Shown here piece by piece: positions 31,901 through 42,989 of a stretch of DNA of 64,000 nucleotides. The notes beneath the pieces are model-generated. The model was not told the DNA's origin. It made no database searches and was given only the letters and a program-made list of their open reading frames with translations. Source of the DNA: Vitellaria paradoxa (Eukaryota; Streptophyta; Magnoliopsida; Ericales; Sapotaceae); assembly GCA_019916065.1 (NCBI GenBank), contig CM034237.1, positions 58,228,590 to 58,292,589 on the forward strand, written 5' to 3'. How positions within the stretch are numbered: the stretch's first letter is position 1; each line of letters starts with the position of its first letter. The position numbers were made by a program, and so were the translations under genes.

Positions 31901-33265
31901 GTTTCCTTCATCCTGACCTTGGGCGCCCTCGTGATTTTCATTTTCTCGGGGCAGAAGAGTTTCGAGAGGTACGACGTCGGAATCACCTACATCTTGCTGT
32001 GCGGTGCCATTGCGCTCGATATAATCGCCTTTATCATGATCCTTTTCTCGGATTGGATTGTGGTCACCATCACTAAGCAGTCTAAGCTTGAAGTTCCAAC
32101 AAAGTGTAATCAAGTGCTGAGGAAAGTGCTCAATATAGAGAGGGAAAGGTGGCCGAAGCAAGAAATTAGTAAGGGGAAGAAGCATCATTGGCCGTTATCG
32201 TGGTGCCGGCGGTTTAGGCAATTTCTACGTCGCCGGTGGTGCGAAACCATCTCTCAGTACAACTTGATCAATTACTGTCTCCGCCCACGAAGGGAACGCA
32301 AGGAGAAATTGTATTCGTATCTGGGCATCAAAGCCCTCCTTGACTCGTGGACGTACGTGAAAGAGGTGAAATTCAACAATGACTTGAGAGACTTAATCTT
32401 CTCGGAGCTGAAAATGAAGGCGAAGTTGGCAGATGATTTGGAAACTGCCAGGGATTTGTATTCAGGAAGAGGCGATTGGGTGCTTGGGCTGGAGGATTGT
32501 CCGGAGTTACTCCCATGGGTGAGTGAGGTAGAATTTGAAGAGAGCCTTCTCTTGTGGCACGTTGCTACTGAAATCTGCCTAAATTGCAATCCCACTGAAA
32601 TCTGCCGAAATTGTAAGGGCGAGGATATGGACATTGTTCTCGCTGAAATCTGCCGATATAGTAAGGGTGAGGATGGGGAAGTTGATCTCTGCCGCAATCG
32701 CAAGAAAGAGAACAAGTACCGGGGCATGTCTAAACACCTCTCGGATTACATGCTGTATCTTCTGATTCATAAGTCCGCGATTATGTCCTCAGTAGCAGGA
32801 ATTGGGCAAATGAAATTCAAGGATACCTGCGCCCATGTCGAGATTTTCTTCCAGCAAGAAGGAATCTGGGCTGAAGTTGAAAAATGGTTTCGGTGTGATA
32901 AAAGAGGAGAGGAAGAAATTTTGCAAAGAGCCTGCATGAGAATCTTTGGAGTTAGGACAGATTTTGAACCAATTACCTTAAAGGAAGAGAGCAGCAAATC
33001 TGTGTTATTTGATGCTTGCAAGCTGGCGAAGAAGCTGGAGGAAGTTGGGAGAAAAAAAGACAAATGGGAGATAATAAGCAGAGTGTGGGTTGAAATGCTG
33101 TCCCACGCTGCGTGTAGATGCAGAGCCAACACCCATGCAGCTGAACTGGGTAAGGGAGGCCAGCTCATCACTTTGGTCTGGATGTTGATGGCTCATTTAG
33201 GCATTGGAACGCAGTTTCAGATGAGTGATTTCCGCCCGAGGACAACACTCGCCGTCGAGAAGTAA
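24496..33265 (+). CDS. DUF4220/DUF594 membrane protein gene; two exons separated by a retrotransposon-containing segment
   Basis: Exon 1 (24496-25311, 272 codons) encodes the front of a DUF4220 protein: a hydrophobic helix around residues 26-42, then LIPMWLAYLLADATANFAVG, the family signature FWAPFLLVHLGGPDTITAFA with LEDNELWLRH, and IKYTERT. Exon 2 (31820-33265, 481 codons) continues with LYTKAWVVQSD, two more hydrophobic helices, a central LLWHVATEIC region, and a C-terminal DUF594 segment (HAAELGKGGQLITLVWMLMA). The sum is 753 residues, a normal length for the family. The split lies inside KVVE/VELN, where relatives are continuous. GT at 25312 and AG at 31818-31819 would join the exons in phase 0. 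Neither half has a stop or frameshift. The family is plant-specific, probably plasma-membrane and of unknown function. If the segment is not spliced, the gene is a truncated pseudogene. Confidence 0.8.
25316..25806 (+). repeat. 5' LTR of the copia element
   Basis: Direct repeat of 31336-31818. The final dinucleotide is TA instead of CA. CCTTATAAATA near 25521 is a TATA box candidate. Confidence 0.9.
26615..27105 (+). repeat. Tandem duplication (~247 bp) in the copia leader
   Basis: Two diverged copies (about 26615-26860 and 26862-27105) share GGTGTTCACCACAGTG, CCAATCCATTATTGTGAATA and GATTGCCCA(C/T)AGGC-like segments. TA microsatellites lie next to them (26310-26335, 26846-26868). Confidence 0.8.
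27380..30960 (+). pseudogene. Decayed Ty1/copia gag-pol
   Basis: In order: a UBN2-type Gag start (about 27390; FDGTNFSEWHYQVQFSLRVL), an integrase zinc-finger region (about 28400-28620, with CLNCIKGKQNKHK), the later part of the integrase core (about 28660-28880; EPWHNSVAERHNR), and reverse transcriptase (29415-29867; CKWVFKTKRD, LIAKGFNQCEGIDY, QMDVTTAFLNGSLEEEVYV). Then comes the RT active-site YIDDLL (about 29990) and an RNase H end (to ~30950; ADPLMKELSPK). Between the zinc finger and the rest of the core, part of the integrase catalytic domain is deleted. Many stops and frameshifts separate the pieces. The domain order integrase before RT is diagnostic of copia. Confidence 0.88.
31336..31818 (+). 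repeat. 3' LTR of the copia element
   Basis: Starts TGTTGG and ends TTACA. Its last CA together with the first G of the target duplication forms the CAG of the inferred splice acceptor. Confidence 0.92.
32560..32730 (+). repeat. EICxxC-type internal repeats in DUF4220 exon 2
   Basis: Four related units (TEICLNC, TEICRNCKGED, AEICRYSKGED, VDLCRNRKKEN) lie between LLWHVA and KHLSDYML, where relatives normally have a short variable loop. They keep the reading frame, so this is an in-frame expansion giving a Cys-rich, charged loop of about 50 residues. Confidence 0.6.
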
Positions 33266-33953
33266 TGTCTCAAATTTTTATCCGGGTAAATTATGGTCTG
33301 TGCTCTTAAGCTTTATATTGAATTTTATTTTTGTTTTTGTACTTTTAATTGTGATAATTAACCAATTATGCTTACGATCAAGTTTTAATCTAATCCTCTC
33401 ATTAGTAATTAACATGAAAATGTGATGAAAAATACTTTCCATCATATATTATCAACACATTTAAGAAGTGAAAGCTTGATCGTAAATGAACGAGTTAACT
33501 GTATAATTGAAACTAAAGAAAATAAATGATAAATCAATTCTATGCAATTTATCTTCCTTATTATTATTATTATTATTTCCTAATTGAATATTTGTATCAA
33601 TACGAAGGATTTGAAATATCAGTTAGTTTCTTATTTACGAATTTTTGTATCAGTACTTGAAATCAATTTAAGTTACTTCATTTCGTATGTTGTGATCATA
33701 AAATTTAATTTGTTACCTAAATTGTGTGCGCTGCTATTTAGATGCTTATCATTTAAAGAGCATTTTGAATCTATAAATAATAATATTATTGAAATTGTTA
33801 TATTAATTACTAAAGCGTTCTAGTTACTTACTTTGTTGCATGTCTCTTTCTGTCTCCACTAACTTCAATCCCCTGTATTCCATTCCCCAATTGAAACACA
33901 GAGAGACTTCAAAATAGGCATTATATACATGCACATGCCGAAGTACGTGCTTG
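33266..33953. other. Intergenic region downstream of the DUF4220 gene
   Basis: AT-rich and includes the 3' flank of the gene. A TTA microsatellite lies at 33558-33577. No gene seen. Confidence 0.55.
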
Positions 33954-34738
33954 TAGGGGTACACAAAAAAACTAATTAACCCGAAAACCGAACAAATTCG
34001 ATTATTTTGGTTCGGATTGATTTAGGTCTATACTATTTTTAATTCTTTTTTAGGTTAAAAATTTAACAAATCGATATTTTTTATTCGATTCGGTTTGCAA
34101 GTTAATAAATGCTCAACTCAAACTATAAATAATCCAGCTCAAACCAATTCAAACCAACCCAAATTAACTCGAAAAAATATTATACATGATATGTAAATAT
34201 ATGGAAATCTTCTGTGAAGCTCAACTACTCTATTTTTCAATATTTAGTGATGTTTTCATCTTTGACAAGATTAACAGTTGCTTTTGATTCAGATTTAACA
34301 AAGGATTTCATCTGTCAAAATCAATCGTTGGTTATTTAAGCGTTTAGATATCTTCTTTTTAAGCATGTAATGCAAATCCATCTGGCTTGATTGATCATTT
34401 TTATTAAAGCACCTAGGTCTTTTGGGCAGGTTTGTCTTTAGCACATAAATAAATGGACCCGACATGAACCGACCCGAAATGGATTAAATCGAAATTGGAC
34501 CCGATCTAACTCGAACTAATCTGAATCGAAAATCGAATTGAACTAACCCAATATTTTTTGTTAAACTAAACCAATTTTAAATTAGAACCGAACTAAACCT
34601 AATATTTTTAGTTCGGTTTGGGTCGATTTTAATTTAAAATCGGTTTAGTTTCAAGTTCAAATTTTAGGAACTGAAAAAAACAGTTTGGTTTTGAATTGAG
34701 TATGAACCTGAACTGAACCAACCCATACACACCCCGAT
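33954..34738. mobile_element. Candidate hAT-like non-autonomous DNA transposon
   Basis: A 785-bp segment is bounded by (C/T)GTGCTTG at 33946-33953 and 34738-34745. That is 7 identical bases, or 8 with one mismatch, as in hAT target duplications. Its ends are imperfect inverted repeats sharing GGGGTnnnnA (left TAGGGGTACACA, right complement ATCGGGGTGTGTA). The interior is rich in GGTT(C/T)GG and AACCGAAC motifs on both strands and has no ORF. Confidence 0.45.
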
Positions 34739-35239
34739 GTGCTTGCATTCTTATTGGTATATATACAAATTGAGATGCATGTCTAATTTTTATTTCACCA
34801 AATATAACTGAAACATGTCCTGAATCAATTAACTAAAACCCCTGACAACCACTCTTACTTTTGTGTGTTAAAAGATTTTTGAATTATGAATTAAAATGTC
34901 AATTAAGTAGCCTTATTATTTTTTCTAATGTCTTTAATATTTTTTGGATATCACATTCATAAATGAACACAAGGGAAAGATATTATTAATGTATATATAA
35001 TATAATATGTGACCCGTTACAATCACAATTTGTAGTCATCCTCTCGATAAATAAGGAAAAGATATTAGGGAAATGTAGTTTCACTGAAAGAAGTAAGCAC
35101 AACATACCAGGAAAAAAAATATATTGTTATTCTCTTAACTGGCAAGCGCATGGATTCATATAAACAAATTAACCATTAGGTTACCAAGATTTAAAATAAT
35201 AACAATTGATGATGAGTATTTTCCCGATCTACCAAAGTA
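34739..35239. other. AT-rich spacer
   Basis: No gene or recognisable element apart from the right half of the putative target duplication. Confidence 0.5.
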
Positions 35240-38200
35240 AGAGAGCAGGCATTGTAAACGGTCGAATACCGAGTACCGTAGGTCGAGCAGTGGCGGTCGA
35301 GCTATTCTAAAGGAGTCAAGTACCAGCTAGGCCATGTGCCGAACTGAACGTAGGGCACGCTCAACATGGTTCCGAGACTCACCCCTGAACTACAGTAATG
35401 GATCATCACAAATCAGTAAAGCAATCCGAGATATACTTCGAATTCATTACTTTCCTCACTCTGGTAGGGAAATCATGGCAAATTAGGAAAGACTTCTAAT
35501 TCAATTATAACACTGCGAAAGGCTATTATAAATAAAGGATAAGTTAACCTTAACAGATATAAAAATTCTAGACTTACCATCACTTTGCCAGATTGAATTC
35601 CCTTAATTCTTTACTGACTAAGTATCAAAAGATTTTTGGTAGCACCACATCGGTGTTCATAAATTGCAAATTCCGAATCGAGGTTTGAATTGAGGTCACA
35701 AAGTTTCACTATCATTAGTTGACGTTGTCTGGAGGAATCGATGTTCCTATCAACTTTATATGGTCCAAACCAGGTTTGGATAACAAATGTAGCTAATACC
35801 AGAGATGAAGAATCAAAATCAGAATGCCCAAAGGATTACGACAATGGAGAGGTAGTTTGTAGAGATGGCTGCAACAATGTAAGCTTTGATGGCCCAAAAC
35901 CAGGTGCTATTATAGCACATAGACCATATGGCTGCAGCTCTACCATCAACCCTTATTTTGTCACCACAAGATCCATCAGTTGGGGTTGTGGGCAATGAGG
36001 GAGGCTGGGCCCAAAATGATGTCAACGGGGGTGGAGTCATCGAGGAAAATGATGCCCAAAGCCAACGCATGCCGGCCCCTTGGCAGAGGAATGGCACGAT
36101 CGTAGAAGATGGTGCAGATAACCACCCCATCCCCCCTATATTGAGGTGGAAGTTGAGAAAACTAAGAATATAGCTACAGTCAACCAACGAATCAGGGCCA
36201 TACAAGCCCAAGTTGATAGAGCCCTGGCACAGTGCGAGTCCCCTACGCTGTGGATGATTTGGTCGACCGAACGGGCACTCCTTTCGCCCCATTGGTAATA
36301 GAGTGTCCCTTACTGCCAAAGTTTAAAATGTCGATGGTGGAGTCTTACAATAGTACCAAAGATCCTATCGATCACTTAGACATGTATAACTCGGCAATGG
36401 ATCTATAAGCAATTCCAGATGGGATTAAGTGCCAAGCCTTCTCAATCACTCTAAAGGGCCTAACTTATGCTTAGTATAACAAGATCAAGCCCGGATTGAT
36501 CGAGAACTTCATACAGTTCAGCAAGTTGTTTGTCTCATATTTTTTACCTGTCAAAGGCAGAGGAGACCCAGCACCCACCTATTAATAGTGTGATAGAGGA
36601 AGGAGGAGTCCCTTAGGGAATATATCTAAAGTTCAATTGCGAGATGCTGGAAATCAATGAGGCCGATGAAAAAGTGGCACTTTCTATCTTTTTTAGTGGC
36701 CCTAAATTGGGTAGATTTACTTTTTTGATGGCAAAGAATGTGCCCCTAAAAAATGGCCGATCTAATGTCTCGAGCTCAGAAACATATGAACACAGAGAAT
36801 GCGATGAAGGCGTGACGTGATACCAAATAGGAAACACCAACTCGGGAAAAAAAAAAGAGGTAGAATGACTCAAAAGAGACTAAAGAATCAAAGGCTCCCA
36901 GGACTTCTAGGCCTAAGCACCAAATGAAAAAGAAGAGACCCAAGTTTGCTAACCTGACTAAGGACTTCACCCCATTAAACATAAGGTTGAAGTAGGTCTT
37001 TTATGCAATTAAGGATGATCTGGATTTTAGATGGTCCAAGGAGTTGAGGGCCCCACCTGAGTCAAGAAGTAAGTCCAAGTATTATCTATTCCATAGGGAT
37101 CGAGTTGCTTCGATTTGAGGAGGCTGGTAGAGGAGTTGGTTAGAAAGGGAAAGTACAATAGATTTGTCGCCAACCAAAGATGGGATAAGCGAGATGCTCA
37201 AAGAAGCCTAGCTTAGGAGAGCCATCATAGCCAAAATCCTAATAGATGGCAGTAGAATCAGTGCCCTATGGGTAAGATCAAAGTCATTTTAGAAGGACTC
37301 ATAGGAGGAGGTGAATCCTCCTTAGAACAGAAGAAGTGTGTTCAAGAGTTAAGGAGAGACCAGGAGGTGATGCCAGCCAAACAACCGGCCAAAAAAGATT
37401 AAGTAAGATTTAGCCCCAGTTACCTTCATAGAGGATGAAACCGCCGAGCTGAGCCATTCACACGATGACCCCCTCGTCATGTTGTAGCTAACTTCCAGAC
37501 ATGGAGAATATTGATAGATAGTAGGAGCTCAGCTAACATCCTATATTGGATGACGTTTGAAAGGATGAAGATTGGGAAGGATAAATTACAGCCCATCTAT
37601 TTGCCATTGATTGGTTTCGCAAGAAATCCGGTAGCAACACTTGGGTCTATCACTCTTCCAGTCACCTTGGGAATAGAGCTTGACTAGGTGACCAAGATGA
37701 TCAATTTTCTGGTGGTGGATTGTCCTTTAGCATACAACGCCATTCTTAGCATGAGGCTTTTAACCAATTTAGAGTAGCTACTTCCACTTACCACATTCGT
37801 ATTAAGTTCCTAACCGAGTGAGGGGTTGGCTGCTTAAAAAGGAACTAGAAGGCAGCACAGGAATGCTCCGTGTCCTCGAAGGGGCACCAATTGGGAAGCC
37901 TTGGTCATCAAAGAGTTGAAAGTTCGAGATGAAGAAGAATTGAAGAAAGGGAAGCTAGCTGAGAGATGACCTAGAAGATGTTATAGTAGGAAAGCCTGAG
38001 CTTAAGAGGACTATCTAGATTGGGCCCTGAGCTTAAGGAAGAACATCGACATCTTTACTTGGCCCCATAAAGATATACCTGACATTAACACTAAGATAAT
38101 GGCTTATCACCTAAATATATCCGGGAGCTCAGCCAGTGAAACAAAAAATGAGAATATTTGCTCCTGAACAAAACGAGACAATAGTATAAGAAGTGGAAAA

Positions 38201-38640
38201 ACTATTAAAGGTCAAGTTCATTAGGGAGATCTATTACCCGATTTGGTTATCCAAAATGTGGTGATGGTCAAAAAGACGAATGGAAAGTGGAGGATGTGGG
38301 TAGACTTCTCTGACCTCAACAAAGCCTAGCCCAAGGATAGTTTTCCTCTATCCGTCATCAAGGCATAGAGTTACTAGTAAATTCCATGCCCGGTCACCAG
38401 GTACTTTCTTTTATAGATGCTTTTTCAGGTTACAACCAAATCAGAATGATCGAATAGGATCAGGAGCATATAGCCTTCATTACTGACCGGGGCATCTACT
38501 CTTATGAGATCGTGCCATTTGGATTGAAGAATGTAGGAGTGACACACCAGCGGCTGGTAAACCTAATGTTCAAATCTCAAATTGGCCGGAATGTGGGGCT
38601 CTATGTTGATGACATGCTAGTGAAAAGCAAGTAGGCTGCC
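35240..38640 (+). mobile_element. Decayed Ty3/gypsy (Tat-like) element, 3'-truncated
   Basis: In order: a probable LTR remnant (35240-35718), a degraded primer region (TTGACGTTGTCTGGAGGAA at 35719-35737, close to the usual Tat TTGGCGCCGTCTGTGG), and a gag relic (about 36250-36800; PLLPKFKMSMVESYN, DPIDHLDMYNSAMD, KFNCEMLEINEADEKVAL). A protease relic follows (about 37500-37790; LIDSRSSANILY with D-S, then LGSITLPVTLG). The RT relic (about 38255-38636) has VVMVKKTNGKWRMWVDFSDL, AFSGYNQIRM and YVDDMLVKSK. The sequence leaves the RT right after the YVDD box, so the rest of RT, RNase H, integrase and the 3' LTR are missing. Dozens of stops show great age. Confidence 0.8.
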
Positions 38641-38863
38641 AATCATTGCCACTGTTCCAATCAAAAGTGAAGTTTTAGTTTTGGTGAAGCTCTGTTTTAT
38701 TTTCACAAAAATACCCTTTTATCCAAAAAGGTAAACCATTTTAAACTTAACAAAATAAGGTCATTTTGGTAATAAAATGTAATCCAAAACTTAACAAAAT
38801 AAGGCCATTTTAGTAATAAAATGTAATCTAACTCTTACAAATCAGTTTGTTAATGAATTAGAT

Positions 38864-39155
38864 AGTTACCATACACATCAATTTCTTTAAGATAAGTTTG
38901 CAGTCGTTCAACTTTATCCTGTAAATAAATTCAAACAGTTTTGATCCAAAAATCATTGTGAAAGTCTTGTTTTTCAAAAACTGTTGGAAGTGGAAATAAC
39001 TTCAAATGTGGCAGTTACCATACACATCAATTTCTTTAAGATAAGTTTGCAGTCGTTCAACTTTATCCTGTAAATAAATTCAAATGGCTTTAATCCAAAA
39101 ATCATTGTGAAAGCCTTTCTTCAAAAACTGTTGGAAGTGGAAATAACTTCAAAAG
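38864..39155 (+). repeat. Tandem duplication, period 149 bp
   Basis: Two close copies start AGTTACCATACACATCAATT at 38864 and 39013 and end with GGAAGTGGAAATAACTTCAA. The copies differ by a few bases only. Confidence 0.92.
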
Positions 39156-39900
39156 TTTACACTTACCTATTAATTATTCTCACACTTTTCATCTATCCAC
39201 AAGAATAATCACAATGTCATCTATCCAGAAGGGTAATCACAATTTCCAATGATTATCAACTATATGTCTATTTATATTATTTTGGTAAGAATTTTTTTAG
39301 ATAAAATCTAAAATTCTACGCATAGGATAATTACAATTTGATTTCTAATAACCATCAACATCTATATATCTATGTATATCTATCTATAATATTAGGTCAT
39401 CTTTAGAATTTTTTTTATTTTTATTTTTATCAACTAATTAAGAATTTTTAAATACTATATTTTTTGTTTGTTTTTATTTATGAGGTTTAAAATTTTTCTT
39501 TTTAGTTTTTTTGGTTCTTTCAAGTAAAGGGTTTTGAATGCTTTGATTTTCCTTCTATTATTTATTTATTTGATTTTTGTATGTTTTCATAATTTTATTT
39601 TTATATAAATTTAAAAATTAAATTTTTGTAAAATAAATAATTTTTCACACATATCGTGTGTGCACCTATTGTTAGTATATATATATATATATTATAGAGC
39701 AAATACCAAGAATTGATGAAACTCTTTTTTCTATGAAGATTTTTTTTTTAATATGAAGCACCTACTTTCAAATAGGCATAATTACTCACAATATTTAAGT
39801 ACAATCATTATATACTATTCTTAACAAACTAATGTTCTTAACCAACTAAAATTATTATAACTATTTTATAACAATTCATGTTCTAAATTAACTGCTCCGT

Positions 39901-39903
<3 letters not shown>

Positions 39904-39940
<37 letters not shown>
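39904..39940 (+). repeat. (CA)n microsatellite
   Basis: An uninterrupted CA dinucleotide run of about 37 bases. Confidence 0.97.
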
Positions 39941-39944
<4 letters not shown>

Positions 39945-40849
39945 CAGTTTTTCATTCTGCCAATTTCTCATAAACCTTTCAATAACTCCATTAGCAAGAA
40001 GCAATCGAAGGTAATTATACTGAGACTCTCAAGCGAAACGTAAAACTTTTTATGTTTTCTTTTTTATATTCCTGCTTGAATTATGCGCATCACTGCGCCA
40101 ACAGAGAAACCGCACCAGTTTCACCCAAAAAAAAAAAAAAAAAAACATCTTCATTGGGCAATTGTAGCTAATGTATTTGCACATATACTTCCAATCGTAC
40201 ATTCAACAATATTCATCGGGGGATTTTTTATAATATTTTTTCAGAATTAATTTTTTCTTCATATTCTTCTCACGATATTTTTCTTAGAAATATAAAGAAA
40301 TTAATTCTATATTTTCAGAATTTATTTTTTTTCACCATATTCTTCATGCAAGATTTCTAAAAAATATAAAAAAAAATATTCCAAATAAAAAAAATACTTG
40401 AAAATCTTATTTTTTTCACAATTTATTTTTTACCATATTCGTTGTATGAGATTTTCTTAAAAAATAAAAAATATTTTAAATAAACAAATACCTGAAAATT
40501 TTATTTTTTTAGAATTTATTTTTCTCCATATTCTTGTCACAATGTTTTCCTAAAAATATAAAAATATTCCAAATAAAAAATATTTAAAATTTTTACTTTT
40601 TTCCATATTCTTCTTGCAAGATTTTTCTTAAAAATATAAAAGAATTATTTTTATATTTTTCAGAATTTATTTTTCCCAGTATTATTCTTACAAGATTTTC
40701 TTAAAAATATAAAATAATTCAATATTATGTAATTTTATCTATTCTTTTAGGTTTATGGCAAAAATTGCTACAAAAATATTTCAATATAATGGACAAAAAC
40801 TTCCCACCTCCCAAACGCATACGAAGGAAACAAGATAAGTCGCCCCGAA

Positions 40850-41115
40850 AAGGGTAGTTGGGTTGGTCAAGGGTTGGGGCCGCAGGATTCGAGCCATGTG
40901 AGATCTTGAGTTTGACTCCTTTGGGGGGGCGGTCTTTCCTCTTAATGTGGAGGCGATCTTTAACGGCCTTTCCGGCTGAGCCGGTCAGCCAGGACTTGCC
41001 TAGGCTGGTTTATCTCCTCGTGGTTCTTTACCAGCTAGGGCCATTGGACGGGCCTCACCTAGTGCGCACTCATGAGTAGCGGCTGTGGGCTTCTCCCCGA
41101 CTCCAGAAGAAAATA
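40850..41115 (+). mobile_element. SINE-like insertion
   Basis: A GC-rich ~250-bp island in very AT-rich DNA, followed by an A-rich end. It carries pol III-like internal promoter motifs: an A-box-like TAGTTGGGTTGG near 40855 and a B-box-like GAGTTTGACTCC near 40909. No clear target duplication was found. The ORF across it is not a protein I recognise. The tRNA-derived SINE call rests on these motifs only. Confidence 0.4.
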
Positions 41116-41882
41116 ATATAGGTCTTATTTAATTTTTTTTCATTATCTATTATATTTCGTGTATTTTGTATATTGTAGTATATAATTTAAAGTTTATAGA
41201 TTATAAATTTCTTTCACGTGTCTTGCGTGCATCTGCTACCAGTTTATATTTATAATATATGAGGGTTGTTTAGGTATTGGCACATGATTTTTTAGAAGCC
41301 AACATGCATCTTTGGCGGAGGCTGCTGTTGACACACGTGGTATTGATTGTGGAGATACGTGTTTTATTTTAAAAATTTTTATTATATTTTATATTTACCT
41401 TTAAATTCCCTTTGATAAGTTTAACGTGGGTTTTTGAATTATTTCTTGAACAACTTTTTCAATACCAATTATTTTTGTTAGCTGATTAAAAGTTTTTCTT
41501 TAATCTATACTAATATATTAATATAAATATCAATAAGTAACTAGCAGAAGTGCGGATTTTGTAACATATTAATTTTATATTTATATAAAATAAGTATATT
41601 AAAAATATAAACTTAATATTTAACGTAATAAATATGTGATGCTTAAATATTAAAAAAATAAAATACTTAATTATAAAAAAATAATCCATTATAGATTTAT
41701 AAAAATGTAATATATATATCAGTACTCCAAATAAAAAATAAAACACAAAATGCAAAAAAATAAAATAAAAAATAAGACACATGTCGATCTTCTAAACAAA
41801 AAATAAGATACAAAAAAATAATAAAATACGTGTCGAATTACTAATTGTTACTGAAATTTTTAAGACAAACATAACATTAGTA
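41116..41882. other. AT-rich spacer
   Basis: No gene. Short duplicated phrases (AAAATAAAACAC/AAAATAAGACAC) occur around 41740-41820. Confidence 0.5.
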
Positions 41883-41990
41883 CACTACTACATGCTGCGG
41901 GAAATTCGACCGCGGAAGCGGACGACCGCTAAGAGGTGGTCGAGAAAGCGCTTAACGGGGACGGACGACCGCTTTGAAGCGGTTGACGAT
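41883..41990 (+). repeat. CACTA terminus and subterminal repeats
   Basis: The terminal CACTACTACA is followed by CGACCGC-type motifs in both orientations (about 41900, 41922, 41937, 41965, 41979). Such subterminal repeats bind the second element protein in En/Spm. Confidence 0.65.
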
Positions 41991-42062
41991 GGCTTTTTAT
42001 TCCCCCCAAAAGCCCCCTCCCTTCCCCGCGAACTCACTTTTCTACTCTCTTCCTCTCGTGCT

Positions 42063-42160
42063 ATGTTCGCCTTTCGCCGCTATTTGTCGTTCGCCACTCG
42101 TCCGACGATCATTCGCTACGCCAGCTACTGTTCTCCGGTCACCATTTCATCCAGCAAGGT
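42063..42160 (+). other. Exon-like start with targeting-peptide composition
   Basis: From the ATG at 42063 a 32-codon stretch (MFAFRRYLSFATRPTIIRYA onward) is rich in Arg, Ser and aromatics with no acidic residue, like an organelle presequence. It runs into AAG followed by GTGAGC, a good splice donor. It lies just inside the CACTA end. It may be a captured host exon or the element's own first exon; no partner exon was recognised. Confidence 0.35.
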
Positions 42161-42164
42161 GAGC

Positions 42165-42270
42165 TCCTCCCCCTCTCTCTCTCTCTCTCTGTGTGTCTCT
42201 AGCTTTCTCTCTCTCTATCTCTCTTCTTCTTTCTCTGTCCTTCTCTCTCTCTCTCTCTTTCTCTCATGGG
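42165..42270 (+). repeat. CT-rich microsatellite
   Basis: Imperfect CT repeats (CTCTCTCTCT blocks at 42174-42188 and 42245-42263). Confidence 0.9.
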
Positions 42271-42720
42271 TATGCATACCTAGGATATATCCTAGTTCCC
42301 GATAAAAATTCTAATAAATTAGTTTTTTTTCCATAATTTTTCTGATAGAGATTGTTGCCCAGTTGCGATGAAATGTAATTCTTTTAATTGAAATGTTTGT
42401 TTGTGATGAAATTTTCAGTTTAAAATTCTTGTCCATTGGAGATGAAAACTAGTTCTTCGACAAAAATGCTTAAGAATATAAGTAACAAGGGAAGTAAAAT
42501 CTAGAATGAATTAATTCTATTACTCCATATTTTGTGCTGGAGATTTGTCTTTCCTTTGTGACGGAAAACTTGTGCATATTTATTGTAGTTCCTAGACAAG
42601 CAATTCGCAAGAGGAAGTAAACAAAGTCTTTCCTTCCTTCCTCCTCCTTCTTCTTCTTCTTCTTTTTTTTTTTTTATGTAGTACGATCGAACTCATACTT
42701 TAAACAAGTTTAAAATATTG

Positions 42721-42989
42721 TGTTGATATATTATTTTTTAGGTTTACTAGAATATTTTATATTAGATTAAAATATTAGAATATTCTGTAAATATAGTTGC
42801 TAGCTAATTTAAGCTAATTATATGATTTGATATGATTATGCAATATTTTCCCATTTTTAATATTTTCTTTTGTATCTCGTGAGAGCCTATATATAGGTTT
42901 TCGCAACCATTGTACCATCACATAGAAACTTTTTTATTGTTTCTTGAAAGTTGAGTGAATAATTTTTGAAAATCTAGAATATTCTAACA
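42721..42989 (+). repeat. Candidate short solo LTR (copia-like)
   Basis: The 269-bp segment starts TGTTGATATA and ends ATTCTAACA. It has a TATA box (CCTATATATAGG near 42887) followed by TTGTACCATCAC and GAAAGTTGAGTGAATAA, the usual composition of a copia LTR end. No target duplication was found, so boundaries are provisional. Confidence 0.4.

Larger units (their letters stand above)
38641..40849. other. AT-rich region with local duplications
   Basis: No gene. A ~36-40-bp unit (ACTTAACAAAATAAGG(T/C)CATTTT) is duplicated at about 38755 and 38790. A larger tandem duplication and a CA microsatellite are listed separately. Between 40200 and 40730 a TTTTTC(A/C)(C/T)(C/A)ATATTCTT-like phrase recurs several times in very AT-rich sequence. 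Confidence 0.55.

Noticed and set aside
31814..33196. Minus-strand ORFs across DUF4220 exon 2
   Set aside because: Antisense shadows of the long plus-strand frame.
40858..41079. 73-codon ORF in the GC-rich island
   Set aside because: No protein family; pol III-like motifs make a SINE remnant more likely.
41892..42305. 137-codon ORF at the CACTA left end
   Set aside because: Its first half reads through subterminal repeats and its end is a CT microsatellite. Only the short exon-like segment in the middle is worth keeping.
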